DNA of 64,000 bases from CAYZPB01 sp964568525 (GTDB lineage Bacteria > Bacillota > Bacilli > Tepidibacillales > Tepidibacillaceae), in the NCBI GenBank assembly GCA_964568525.1, contig CAZMPM010000002.1:14982-78981 (forward strand), written 5' to 3'. Under the pieces are notes generated by a model. The model was not told the DNA's origin and did not search any database. It was given only the letters and a program-made list of their open reading frames with translations. Below, one piece after another: positions 1 through 8,737 of this stretch; positions within the stretch are counted from its first letter, which is position 1; every line of letters begins with the position of its first letter. The translations under genes and the position numbers were made by a program.

Positions 1-339
1 AGCTAAATCAGACATAGTTATGCCTAAATCATCTTGCAACTCCTGATAAATATTGCGTAGTGACGGCGGTAGCGGTTGCCCCGCTTGAACAGAAAAAGCC
101 AAGCCATGCGCCTGACCCTCACCGTGATAAGGATCCTGCCCTATAATTACCACGCGTGTATCATCATAGGTTGTTAAATTTAGAGCAGTGAACAATTGAT
201 TACTTGCCGGATAAATTGTATATAGTGCAGACTCCTCTTCCAGCTTCGCCGCTAGTTCAATAAAATAATCCTCAGTCAGCTCGCCCTTTAAAAGCTCAGC
301 CCAATCATTTTGTGGCCAATTCTCAAATATTCTCCGCAT
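1..339 (-). CDS. ung: Uracil-DNA glycosylase, C-terminus beyond window edge
   Basis: Family 1 uracil-DNA glycosylase, which removes uracil from DNA as the first step of base excision repair in the cytoplasm. Reading leftwards from an ATG at 339, the frame is open for 113 codons to the window edge. The product begins MRRIFENWPQNDWAELLKGE and contains GQDPYHGEGQAHGLAFSV, the catalytic water-activating loop (Asp of GQDPYH) of this family. About half of a typical 220-230 aa protein is present; the part with the second catalytic motif lies outside. It follows hisIE by 15 nt on the same strand and may be the last gene of that transcript. Identification is secure, length unknown. Confidence 0.95.
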   Translation of the reverse strand, partial: MRRIFENWPQNDWAELLKGELTEDYFIELAAKLEEESALYTIYPASNQLFTALNLTTYDDTRVVIIGQDPYHGEGQAHGLAFSVQAGQPLPPSLRNIYQELQDDLGITMSDLA

Positions 340-354
340 TTATCAATTCCTTCT

Positions 355-978
355 TTATTTTCTTCTATCTCTTAACTCAGCCTTAATCTCCTCAATGTTC
401 ACATTCTCATTAACCATCAGCACCAGTAAATGATAAACTAAGTCGCTAAGCTCATAGACTAGTTCGTTTTTATCGTCACCCTTAGCGGCGATAATTACTT
501 CGCTACTCTCTTCGCCCACCTTTTTCAGAATCTTATCAAGTCCGGTTGTAAGCAAATAGCTAGTATAGGAATCCGCACTTGGATTCTCTTGACGCTCCTC
601 AATTATTGCATAGAGCTCCTGCAAAATATGCGTTGTTTCACTCTCGTCGGCAATTACTTCATTGAAGAAACATGAGCGGTCGCCAGTATGACAGGCAACA
701 CCAGTCTGTTTAACCTTGATTAAAAGCGTATCAGCATCACAGTCATAGTAAAGGCCTTTTAATTCCTGGATGTTTCCAGAAGTTGCGCCCTTCTTCCACA
801 GCTCACTACGACTACGACTATAGTAATAGACCTCACGTTCCGCAAGTGTCCGCTCTAATGCCTCCGCATTCTGATAAGCAAGCATCAACACTTCACCAGT
901 TCGGTAATCCTGAGCAATCGCTGGTACTAGGCCAGCCTCGTTAAATTTTATTTTTGCAACCAATTCAGCATATTCCAT
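355..978 (-). CDS. hisIE: Bifunctional phosphoribosyl-AMP cyclohydrolase / phosphoribosyl-ATP pyrophosphatase
   Basis: Catalyses steps 2 and 3 of histidine biosynthesis in the cytosol. The N-terminal HisI domain (about residues 1-110) shows GEVLMLAYQN, YYSRSRSELWKKGATSGN and the metal-binding CDADTLLIKV...CHTGDRSCFF block. The C-terminal HisE domain (about 115-207) shows DKILKKVGEESSEVIIAAKG and the E-rich helix ELVYELSDLVYHLLVL. The ATG at 978 is chosen because GAGGTG lies 6 nt upstream; an in-frame TTG at 999 would add seven residues and overlap hisAF. The HisI-HisE fusion is common in bacteria. It is the last enzyme gene of the his operon, followed by ung. Confidence 0.95.
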   Translation of the reverse strand: MEYAELVAKIKFNEAGLVPAIAQDYRTGEVLMLAYQNAEALERTLAEREVYYYSRSRSELWKKGATSGNIQELKGLYYDCDADTLLIKVKQTGVACHTGDRSCFFNEVIADESETTHILQELYAIIEERQENPSADSYTSYLLTTGLDKILKKVGEESSEVIIAAKGDDKNELVYELSDLVYHLLVLMVNENVNIEEIKAELRDRRK

Positions 979-988
979 GATAATCACC

Positions 989-2482
989 TCAGTCTCCAAC
1001 CTTAATCCCTTTATCTCGTAAGTATTCTTTTAAGTCCTTAATATCAATCTCACCAAAATGAAAGACCGAAGCCGCAAGTAATCCCTCAACATTAGCCTCC
1101 GTTACTGCTTCGTAAAAATGCTCAAGCTTCCCGGCTCCGCCAGAGGCAACGACTGGCACAGCAACAGCAGCAGTTAGAGCTTTTAATAGTTCGAGATCAT
1201 AGCCAGATTTCATACCATCGCCATCTATGCTATTAACAACGATTTCGCCTGCTCCCAACAGGACCGCTCGCTTGACCCACTCAATCGCATCTAGACCGGT
1301 ATCTTCCTGTCCACCTTTTGCATAGACATGCCAACTGCCATCAGCATTGCGCTTCGCATCAATTGCTACGACCACAGCCGCAGACCCAAACCTTGTAGCA
1401 GCCTCCCTAATCAATTCGGGATTAGTAATAGCTGCGGAATTGATTGATATTTTGTCGGCACCTAGCGCAAGCAGTTCAGCAAAATCGTCAACGGTTGATA
1501 CGCCGCCGCCAACACAGAACGGAATATCGATTTTTTTAGCGACGCGGGCGATGAAATCACGAGCAGGCCCACGCCCGTCGATACTAGCTGTAATGTCGTA
1601 GAAGACTAGCTCGTCGGCACCACTTTTGTTATAGAATTCTGCAAGAACTTCCGGATTTTCCACATCTTGAATTTCCACAAATTGTTTCCCTTTAACAACC
1701 ATACCATCACGCATATCGAGACATGGGATGATACGCACCGGCTTTAATTGTGCTTCTTCCCTGATGACTCTGGTCACATCTAACGCATCAACAAACTCAA
1801 TCCGATCATCATACAACGCTTTCCCGATGATACAGCCATATAGACCCATTTCATCAAGTTCAACAATATCCGACAGTGCAGTTATGCCACCAGAGGCAAT
1901 AACTTTTAAATCAGTCTGTTCAGCAAGCTGCTGATAAATAGCAAAGTTCGGCCCTTGTAGCATACCGTCTTTGGCAATATCTGTGTAAACGATTATTTTA
2001 ACACCCATGCTTTCAAGTTCTTTGCAGAATTCTAGCGAATCAACATCGCTTAGAACTTCCCAGCCATGAACAGCAACATAACCGTCTTTAGCATCAACGC
2101 CAACAACAATCCGTTCACTGCCAAATTCTGCTATTAACTCACCAATTAAATTACGATTCTCAATCGCCGCTGTACCAATTATGACGCGTGTTACACCAAG
2201 TTGGAACAGCTCACGAGCTCGTTCAATAGTACGAACGCCACCGCCAACCTGAACTGGAATGAAAACTCCTTGCGTAATTTTCGCGATTGTTTCGCTGTTA
2301 ACGGCAAAATCCCCGCGAGCACCGTCTAAATCAACAAGATGTAAATATTCTGCACCCTGCCGCTCCCATTCTCGCGCCATCTTCAGTGGATCATTAGAAT
2401 AGACTGTCTTTTGAGAATAATCGCCCTGCGTTAAGCGGACGCATTGATTGTCTTTTAAATCTATCGCAGGTAGTAATAACAT
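989..2482 (-). CDS. hisAF: HisA-HisF fusion: ProFAR isomerase plus imidazole glycerol phosphate synthase cyclase subunit
   Basis: A single 497-aa frame carries two complete (beta/alpha)8 barrels. Residues 1-245 are HisA, which isomerises ProFAR to PRFAR: LLPAIDLKDN with Asp8, VGVDAKDG with Asp130, and phosphate loops ASGGI and IIGKALY. Residues 248-497 are HisF, which cyclises PRFAR with ammonia: RIIPCLDMRDGMVVKG with Asp256, VVVAIDAKR with Asp375, ASGGAGKLEHF. The linker is only a few residues. Both halves have normal length, so this is a true fusion and not a remnant. The residues matching the T. maritima HisF ammonia gate (R250, E291, K344, E413) are kept, although hisH is not next door. 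It starts at the ATG directly abutting the hisB stop. Confidence 0.95.
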   Translation of the reverse strand: MLLLPAIDLKDNQCVRLTQGDYSQKTVYSNDPLKMAREWERQGAEYLHLVDLDGARGDFAVNSETIAKITQGVFIPVQVGGGVRTIERARELFQLGVTRVIIGTAAIENRNLIGELIAEFGSERIVVGVDAKDGYVAVHGWEVLSDVDSLEFCKELESMGVKIIVYTDIAKDGMLQGPNFAIYQQLAEQTDLKVIASGGITALSDIVELDEMGLYGCIIGKALYDDRIEFVDALDVTRVIREEAQLKPVRIIPCLDMRDGMVVKGKQFVEIQDVENPEVLAEFYNKSGADELVFYDITASIDGRGPARDFIARVAKKIDIPFCVGGGVSTVDDFAELLALGADKISINSAAITNPELIREAATRFGSAAVVVAIDAKRNADGSWHVYAKGGQEDTGLDAIEWVKRAVLLGAGEIVVNSIDGDGMKSGYDLELLKALTAAVAVPVVASGGAGKLEHFYEAVTEANVEGLLAASVFHFGEIDIKDLKEYLRDKGIKVGD

Positions 2483-3061
2483 CTAGAGGACCCCTTTAGA
2501 TGATGTGACTTGATCTGAGACGACACGGACACCCTTACGTAAAGCGCGGGCAAATGCTTTAAAAGCCGCCTCAATCGCATGGTGATCATTTTCAGCATAT
2601 TGCAAGTTTATGTGTAGAGTTATTCGTGCTTCATTAACAAAAGCTCGGAAGAACTCCTTAAAATTCTGCGTATCAATTTCGCCAATTTTTTCAGCTTGGA
2701 ATTCAAGATTATAAACAAGATATGGTCGATTACTAATATCCACAGCAACGTAGCAAAGCGCTTCATCCATCGGTATCGCAACATCGGCATAACGTTTAAT
2801 ACCTCTTTTGTCACCAATCGCTTCAACAAAAGCCTGTCCTAACACAATCCCAATATCTTCAACTGAATGATGGTCATCAACAATCGTGTCACCCAAGCAC
2901 TCTACCTTTAAATCAAAATTACCGTGAAAAGCAAATAGTGTCAGCATGTGGTCAAGAAAACCAACCCCCGTGTTTATGTCCGCTAGCCCGGTTCCATCAA
3001 GGTTGAGCTCTAGCGTAATCGCCGTCTCAGCAGTTTTTCTTACGATTTTAGCTTTTCTCAT
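2483..3061 (-). CDS. hisB: Imidazoleglycerol-phosphate dehydratase
   Basis: Converts imidazole glycerol phosphate to imidazole acetol phosphate, the step after HisF. It is the short monofunctional form of about 192 aa, without the phosphatase domain. Manganese-binding motifs are visible: GFLDHMLTLFAFHGNF, DDHHSVEDIGI, and near the end NDHHAIEAAFKAFARALR. The ATG at 3061 is preferred, with AAGGG about 10 nt upstream; a TTG at 3070 would add three residues. The start lies inside the end of hisC and the stop abuts hisAF. In many Bacillota hisH comes next; here it does not. Confidence 0.95.
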   Translation of the reverse strand: MRKAKIVRKTAETAITLELNLDGTGLADINTGVGFLDHMLTLFAFHGNFDLKVECLGDTIVDDHHSVEDIGIVLGQAFVEAIGDKRGIKRYADVAIPMDEALCYVAVDISNRPYLVYNLEFQAEKIGEIDTQNFKEFFRAFVNEARITLHINLQYAENDHHAIEAAFKAFARALRKGVRVVSDQVTSSKGVL

Positions 3062-4100
3062 TTTCCACAATCCCTTCTACAATTTTTATAAATGCATCAT
3101 TATCTGATTTATCTCCTACAGTAATCCGGTAGAAGCCACTCATTTGCGCCGTATAATCGCGGATCTGAATTCCCTGTGCCCCCACTTTCTCGCCAAACGT
3201 CGGAATCAGCGTATGCACAAAAACAAAATTTCCGTGCGATTGATAGGTAGTGAATCCAAGTTCTTTTAGGCGCTCCTCAAGGCGTTTACGCTCGCTTTTG
3301 ACTGTCTCGGCATAGGTTAACAATTGGTCGCGATGTTTAAGTCCTAAAACCGCCAAATACTGCGACAAATTGCCAGTATTGTATGGTGTTCTAATGCCAT
3401 CGATGACTCGCGCTAATTTCGCATTCGCTACCAGATAGCCGATGCGTAACCCAGCAAGACCAAAAGCTTTCGACAACGTACGCAGAATAATCAAGTTATC
3501 GTAATAATTTATCTGATCAATGATTGTTTCACCACAAAACTCAAAATAGGCCTCGTCAACTACCACCATGCAATCAACACTTTCAATCAGCTTAATTAGA
3601 TCGTTACGCGGTGTTAAGTAACCGCTTGGGTTGTTCGGATTTGCAATGAAGATTATGTCAGGCTTTAACTCATGTGCTTTTGCAATCAACTTATCATAAT
3701 CTAACGAAAAATCCGGTTCACTATCAATGCCGACAAAATTGCCACCATAAATCTGTGTAAAAACAGAGTACATGTGGAATGTCGGAACGAAACTCATTAC
3801 CGTTCCGCCAGGTTCAAGAAAAGTTTTCATGATGGTTTCTAGTAGTTCATTGGAACCATTGCCAATCACAATATTATCCCAATTGTATCCAATGTAATTA
3901 GCTAACTCTGCTCGCAGTTCACGCGCCATACTGTCTGGATAAAGATGAAGCGGACAATTGCGATCAAGTAGAATGCCATCAGAAAATGCCAGCTCAAGGA
4001 GCAGGTTTTTTCCCTCGTTCGCATCGAGTTTTATTTCACAAGGCGCTTGTTTTGGCACATAGCCTTTGAAATTACGCAAATCTTTTCTAACGTACTCCAT
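3048..4100 (-). CDS. hisC: Histidinol-phosphate aminotransferase
   Basis: PLP-dependent class I/II aminotransferase converting imidazole acetol phosphate to histidinol phosphate. Seen: the ligand-contact region IKLDANEGKNLL, NANPSG-type loop ANPNNPSGY, the VVVDEAYFEF strand, and the PLP lysine motif RTLSKAFGLAGLRIGYL. Length of 350 aa is normal. The start ATG overlaps the hisD stop as TGATG, with GAGGAGGAG 5 nt upstream, a translational-coupling arrangement. The frame overlaps hisB by 14 nt. Confidence 0.95.
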   Translation of the reverse strand: MEYVRKDLRNFKGYVPKQAPCEIKLDANEGKNLLLELAFSDGILLDRNCPLHLYPDSMARELRAELANYIGYNWDNIVIGNGSNELLETIMKTFLEPGGTVMSFVPTFHMYSVFTQIYGGNFVGIDSEPDFSLDYDKLIAKAHELKPDIIFIANPNNPSGYLTPRNDLIKLIESVDCMVVVDEAYFEFCGETIIDQINYYDNLIILRTLSKAFGLAGLRIGYLVANAKLARVIDGIRTPYNTGNLSQYLAVLGLKHRDQLLTYAETVKSERKRLEERLKELGFTTYQSHGNFVFVHTLIPTFGEKVGAQGIQIRDYTAQMSGFYRITVGDKSDNDAFIKIVEGIVENEKS

Positions 4101-5389
4101 CAATTCTCCTCCTCAAATCTTATTCTAACTGAATTAGCATGGCCTGTTAACCCTTCATCCATTGCAATTCTGATAATCGCATCTTTCGCATTAGCTAGTG
4201 CTGTCTTATTATAATAAAGAAGTGAGCTTTTTTTAATAAAGTCATCAACAGATAACGGCGATGAAAATCGCGCAGTTGAGCTTGTCGGTAGCGTATGGTT
4301 AGGACCAGCGTAGTAGTCGCCAACCGGCTCCGGCGTGTAGGAGCCCAAAAAGATCGCTCCAACATTTCTCAACCCTTTGCTTGTCTGCTCTGGATCCTTT
4401 GTCATTATTTCCAGATGTTCAGGCGCAATCTGGTTTGCAATAGCGACCGAACTAGCCTCTGACTCAGTGATTATAATCTGCCCATAGTCAGCCAGTGATT
4501 TAGCTATAATGTCGGCACGTTCGAGTAGCGCTGTCTGGCGCTTAAGTTCACTATTAACAGTTGCCGCCAGTTTTGGCGAAGTAGTAATCAGAATTGACGC
4601 AGCCAATACATCGTGCTCGGCCTGAGAGATTAGGTCAGCTGCTACATAGCGCGGATTAGCCGTCTCATCGGCAATAATTAGTATCTCACTCGGTCCGGCA
4701 ATCATATCAATACCCACATAGCCAGCAACTTGTTTCTTTGCCATCGCAACATAGATATTGCCAGGACCAACTATTTTGTCAACGCGTGGAACCGATTCGG
4801 TACCGTAGGTTAGAGCCGCAATCGCTTGCGCACCACCTAATTTAAAAATTCGATTAACACCAGCAAGTTTCGCTGCAACCAGGACTGCTGCTTTAATGCT
4901 ACCATCAGCCGTAGGTGGTGTTACCATAATTATCTCCTTAACTCCGGCAATCTTTGCTGGAACAACATTCATTAGAACAGTAGATGGATAAGCAGCTGTT
5001 CCGCCAGGAACATAAACACCCACTTTAGCGATTGGCCGAATAAGTTGACCAATATAGGAACCATCCTCATGCTCCAAAATATATGGTTCGCGCAACTGTG
5101 CCTCGTGAAAACGAGCAATGTTATCGTGCGCTGCTTGTAAAGATGCTAACAGCTCCGGTGCAATCTTTTCATAAGCTACAGCAATTTCCTCAGCCGTAAC
5201 CTCTAACTGCGTCAACTTCACACGATCAAACTCTTCAGTATAGTTAAATAAAGCCGCATCACCAGTCGCCTGCACATTTTTTAAAATCGCGCTGACCGTT
5301 TGGTTCACCTTGTCATTTTCAAACTGATTACGCGCAAGCAAACGCTCGAGATAACTTTCATCTTTTGTCGCATTAATTATTTTAATCAT
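4100..5389 (-). CDS. hisD: Histidinol dehydrogenase
   Basis: Zinc-dependent, NAD-dependent enzyme that oxidises histidinol to histidine in two steps, the last of the pathway. About 429 aa, the usual size. Recognisable blocks: YVPGGTAAYPSTVLM, KIVGPGNIYVAMAKKQV, AGPSEILIIADETANPRYVA, DLISQAEHD, and GPNHTLPTSSTARFSSPL, which hold the NAD-site and zinc ligands. The ATG at 5389 follows AGGTGA at 5 nt; a GTG nine bases upstream is less likely. It overlaps hisG by 8 nt and hisC by 1 nt. Confidence 0.96.
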   Translation of the reverse strand: MIKIINATKDESYLERLLARNQFENDKVNQTVSAILKNVQATGDAALFNYTEEFDRVKLTQLEVTAEEIAVAYEKIAPELLASLQAAHDNIARFHEAQLREPYILEHEDGSYIGQLIRPIAKVGVYVPGGTAAYPSTVLMNVVPAKIAGVKEIIMVTPPTADGSIKAAVLVAAKLAGVNRIFKLGGAQAIAALTYGTESVPRVDKIVGPGNIYVAMAKKQVAGYVGIDMIAGPSEILIIADETANPRYVAADLISQAEHDVLAASILITTSPKLAATVNSELKRQTALLERADIIAKSLADYGQIIITESEASSVAIANQIAPEHLEIMTKDPEQTSKGLRNVGAIFLGSYTPEPVGDYYAGPNHTLPTSSTARFSSPLSVDDFIKKSSLLYYNKTALANAKDAIIRIAMDEGLTGHANSVRIRFEEEN

Positions 5390-6020
5390 TAGAATCACCT
5401 ATACTCTCGTTCAGAATACGCGTTAACTCCATAATACGATTATATTTAAAACGATAACTTATTTTGTTAGAGATTAAGCGAACGCTAATGTCATACATAT
5501 TCTCAATTACTTCAAGACCATTTGCGCGCAATGTGTTACCGGTCTCTACAATATCGACAATCACGTCGGAAAGGCCAACAAGTGGTGCCAGCTCCACTGA
5601 ACCGCTTAGCGGAATAATTTCCGTCTTCTGATTCCGTTGCTCGAAATATTTTTTCGTTAATTGCGGATATTTCGTCGCTACTTTCAATACTTCATCCTTG
5701 TTATAAATTCGCTGCCCACTGCGCCCAGCAATCGTCAATTGACAACTGCCAAAGCCAAAATCGAACAGTTCGTAAACCTCGAGGTCATATTCCAAAATCG
5801 AATCGCGACCAACAATCCCCAGATCCGTGATGCCATTTGCCACGTAGGTCACTACATCCGCCGGCTTCACAAAAATATAGCTAATCTGCTGCTCATCATC
5901 GTTGAAAATTAATTTGCGACTATTCAGATCAATTGGTTGACCGAACTTCGCCGCTGCAAGGATCTCACTCGCCTGTTCAGCAATTCTTCCCTTAGAAAGA
6001 GCGATTGTTAAATATTCCAA
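5382..6020 (-). CDS. hisG: ATP phosphoribosyltransferase catalytic subunit, short form
   Basis: First committed step of histidine biosynthesis: ATP plus PRPP gives phosphoribosyl-ATP. At 212 aa it is the short HisG lacking the C-terminal regulatory domain, so it should need HisZ, encoded immediately upstream. Seen: LTIALSKGRIAEQASEIL, GITDLGIVGRDSILEY and the PRPP-binding DVIVDIVETGNTLRANGL. It overlaps hisZ by 13 nt and hisD by 8 nt. Feedback inhibition by histidine would act through the HisG-HisZ complex, as known for this family. Confidence 0.96.
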   Translation of the reverse strand: MEYLTIALSKGRIAEQASEILAAAKFGQPIDLNSRKLIFNDDEQQISYIFVKPADVVTYVANGITDLGIVGRDSILEYDLEVYELFDFGFGSCQLTIAGRSGQRIYNKDEVLKVATKYPQLTKKYFEQRNQKTEIIPLSGSVELAPLVGLSDVIVDIVETGNTLRANGLEVIENMYDISVRLISNKISYRFKYNRIMELTRILNESIGDSND

Positions 6021-6979
6021 TTTGCGTCGCCTCCCTCTAATAGTGACCAGAGCAATTTATCGAGATTAATCGAAAAACCGATTGCTGGTAAACATTTGCC
6101 AAAGAGTGCGGTCAGCGAATCATAACGGCCGCCGCTTAAAATGTCATAATTTGAATTAGGAAAATAGCCCTTGAAGATTACGCCATCATAATAATCAAGT
6201 TCTGTAATCATCGATAAATCAAGATGAATATTCTCAGTTGAACCATTCTGCTCGACGGTTGTAGCCAACGAATCAAGTTCTTTGACTGCAGCTTTCATTT
6301 CATCGTTAATACAGTATTTATCGGCAGCAGTCAGCACAGTATGTAAGTTGCCCTGCAGAGTTAGTAGCGCAGTAAGCGCATCTCTAATAGCAGGCGCTAG
6401 TTCAAGCGTTGCCAGATATCTGGTCAACTCGGGCTGATTTTTACGAGCAAGTAGTTGTTTTAGCGTGATAATCTGTTCCTGATTCGTAATCTCAGCAAGT
6501 AACCCACCAATATATTTACTGCTACCCAGTTCTAATAAGAATCCTTGGTTATATTTTCTGAGAATCGTAAGTGCCAGTTCCATTACTTCTCGATCAGCAG
6601 TCAGCGACTCTTCACCAAGATATTCAATACCGAGCTGTTTCGTCTCTTTTATACTGTTGTCGCGTCGATTGCGATAAATGGTCGAATTATAAAACAGTTT
6701 TAACTTATCTCCGGCTTGCCAGCGCGGAATCAGACTCCTCAATACATTAATTGTCGTATCTGGACGTAGAATTAGCACCTTACTACTTCCGCCGATTAAT
6801 TTAACCAGTTGTTTTTTGTTGATACCACTATTTACCGCAACATAGCTGTCATATTCATCAAAGATAGGCGGCTCAATCTGAGTATAGCCAGACTGCACAA
6901 ATAGACCCTCTAACTCTTGTTTGAGGCGATATCTAGCAGCACTATATTCTAACTCATTTTTAATTGTTAAAAATTCCAT
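6008..6979 (-). CDS. hisZ: ATP phosphoribosyltransferase regulatory subunit
   Basis: HisRS-like class II synthetase paralogue without tRNA-charging function, the partner of short-form HisG. Seen: EPPIFDEYDSYVAVN, a motif-2-like region LRPDTTINVLRSL...LFYNSTIYRNRR, and late DYYDGVIFKGYFPNSNYDILSGGRYDSL resembling the histidine-binding motifs. The product is about 323 aa and lacks the anticodon-binding domain of HisRS. The ATG at 6979 is favoured by AGGTG 5 nt upstream; an in-frame TTG at 7012 lies in the end of glnS. Only 19 nt separate it from glnS, so co-transcription is likely. Confidence 0.93.
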   Translation of the reverse strand: MEFLTIKNELEYSAARYRLKQELEGLFVQSGYTQIEPPIFDEYDSYVAVNSGINKKQLVKLIGGSSKVLILRPDTTINVLRSLIPRWQAGDKLKLFYNSTIYRNRRDNSIKETKQLGIEYLGEESLTADREVMELALTILRKYNQGFLLELGSSKYIGGLLAEITNQEQIITLKQLLARKNQPELTRYLATLELAPAIRDALTALLTLQGNLHTVLTAADKYCINDEMKAAVKELDSLATTVEQNGSTENIHLDLSMITELDYYDGVIFKGYFPNSNYDILSGGRYDSLTALFGKCLPAIGFSINLDKLLWSLLEGGDANWNI

Positions 6980-6998
6980 TTCAGCACCTACTTTATCT

Positions 6999-8660
6999 CT
7001 ACTTAATTTCAAAAGAGCTTTTCAAGGCAACAATTCGATTAAATACCGGTTTATCTTCAGTTGTATATTTACTGTCAACCGCAAAGTATCCATGACGGAA
7101 AAATTGAAAGCGATCGCCTGGCTTAACGTTTACCATGTTAGCCTCTATGTAGCCCTGGAGAATTTCGATTGAATCATGATTAAATGAATCTAAGATTGAC
7201 TTTTCCGCAATTTCTTCTTCGACAGATTCGGAAGCTACAATGTCATCATATAATCGGAACTCCGCCGGTATAGCGCCGGTTGCATCAACCCAGTGAATCG
7301 TGCCTTTAACCTTGCGTTCCGTAAAACCACTCCCACTTTTTGTACCAGGATCGTAAGTACAATGCAACTCAACAACTTCACCCTGATTATCCTTAATCAC
7401 ATCATTACATTTAATAAAATAAGCGTTCCGCAAACGCACTTCATTACCGGGGTATAACCGATAATATTTGCTTGGTGGCTCTTCCATGAAATCCTCACGC
7501 TCTATATATATTTCGCGTGAAAACGGAATCTGGCGACTGCCCATCTCTGGATTATCAGGGTTATTCTCTGCATCAAGCATTTCAATCTGTCCTTCTGGAT
7601 AGTTAGTAATTACAACTTTTAATGGGTCGAGTACACTCATTGTCCGTGGTACAGTCATACGTAAATCATCACGGATAAAATGTTCGAGCATCCGCACGTC
7701 AACCTCCGCATCATTTTTCGAAATGCCAGTTTCACGAACAAAATTATTTAAGGCATTCGGTGTCACACCACGCCGTCTTAGTGCAGATATAGTGTAAATA
7801 CGCGGGTCATCCCAGCCATCAACATAGCCACTATCGACTAAAAGTTTAAGATTCCTTTTGCCCATAATTGTATTTGTAATAGAAAGTTTCCCGAACTCAA
7901 TCTGTCTTGGCACATGTTCCATTTCGCATTCAGCAACCACCCAATCGTACAGCGGGCGATGATCCTCAAATTCAATGGTACAGATTGAATGCGTAATTCC
8001 CTCAATCGCATCCTCAAGCGGATGTGCGTAGTCATACATCGGATAGATAACCCATTTGTTGCCAGTGTTGTGATGCTCAGCGTGAGCAATCCGGTATAAA
8101 ACTGGGTCGCGCAAGTATAAATTAGGTGAAACCATATCGATTTTTGCGCGGAGTACTTTTTCGCCATCAGCAAATTTCCCTTTGCGCATCTTCTCAAAAA
8201 GTTCAAGGTTCTCCTCAATTGAACGATTGCGATACGGACTCTCTACGCCCTGCTTCGTAAAGCTACCACGATACTCGCGGATTGCTTCAGCACTTAAATC
8301 ACAAACAAACGCTTTATCTTTTTTGATTAATAGTACTGCTCGTTCGTACATCTCTTCAAAATAATCGGATGCAAAAAAGAGGTTATCCCACTTGAAGCCG
8401 AGCCAAGCGACATCCTCCTTAATCGCTTCAACATACTCTTCATCCTCTTTCAACGGATTAGTATCATCAAAACGCAGGTTTGTTTTTCCATTAAATTGAG
8501 CAGCTAGCCCAAAGTTTATATTGATCGATTTAATATGCCCAATGTGCAAGTAACCATTAGGCTCAGGCGGAAAACGTGTAATAATTTGCTCGTGTTTCCC
8601 TGATTCTAAATCTTCAATCATTATACTTCTAATAAAATTAGAGCCGTCGTTGATTTCCAT
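6999..8660 (-). CDS. glnS: Glutaminyl-tRNA synthetase
   Basis: Class I synthetase attaching glutamine to tRNA-Gln. Seen: RFPPEPNGYLHIGHIKSI with the HIGH signature (about residues 31-42), the GlnRS-typical WVIYPMYDYAHPLEDAIE, GWDDPRIYTISALRRRG, and two C-terminal beta-barrel domains (EVRLRNAYFIKC, KGTIHWVDATGAIPAEFRLYD). The KMSKS-equivalent loop reads TIMGKRNLKLL where E. coli has VMSKRKL. Length of 553 aa matches the bacterial enzyme. Most Bacillota make Gln-tRNA through GatCAB, so glnS is a less common trait here. It lies between dnaI (77 nt) and hisZ (19 nt), all on the minus strand. Confidence 0.96.
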   Translation of the reverse strand: MEINDGSNFIRSIMIEDLESGKHEQIITRFPPEPNGYLHIGHIKSININFGLAAQFNGKTNLRFDDTNPLKEDEEYVEAIKEDVAWLGFKWDNLFFASDYFEEMYERAVLLIKKDKAFVCDLSAEAIREYRGSFTKQGVESPYRNRSIEENLELFEKMRKGKFADGEKVLRAKIDMVSPNLYLRDPVLYRIAHAEHHNTGNKWVIYPMYDYAHPLEDAIEGITHSICTIEFEDHRPLYDWVVAECEMEHVPRQIEFGKLSITNTIMGKRNLKLLVDSGYVDGWDDPRIYTISALRRRGVTPNALNNFVRETGISKNDAEVDVRMLEHFIRDDLRMTVPRTMSVLDPLKVVITNYPEGQIEMLDAENNPDNPEMGSRQIPFSREIYIEREDFMEEPPSKYYRLYPGNEVRLRNAYFIKCNDVIKDNQGEVVELHCTYDPGTKSGSGFTERKVKGTIHWVDATGAIPAEFRLYDDIVASESVEEEIAEKSILDSFNHDSIEILQGYIEANMVNVKPGDRFQFFRHGYFAVDSKYTTEDKPVFNRIVALKSSFEIK

Positions 8661-8737
8661 AAGTTAATATCACCTTTTCAGCACCAGTTAATTTATAAAC
8701 TATATCACAGAAAACAGCCATATTCCATATTTCTAGA

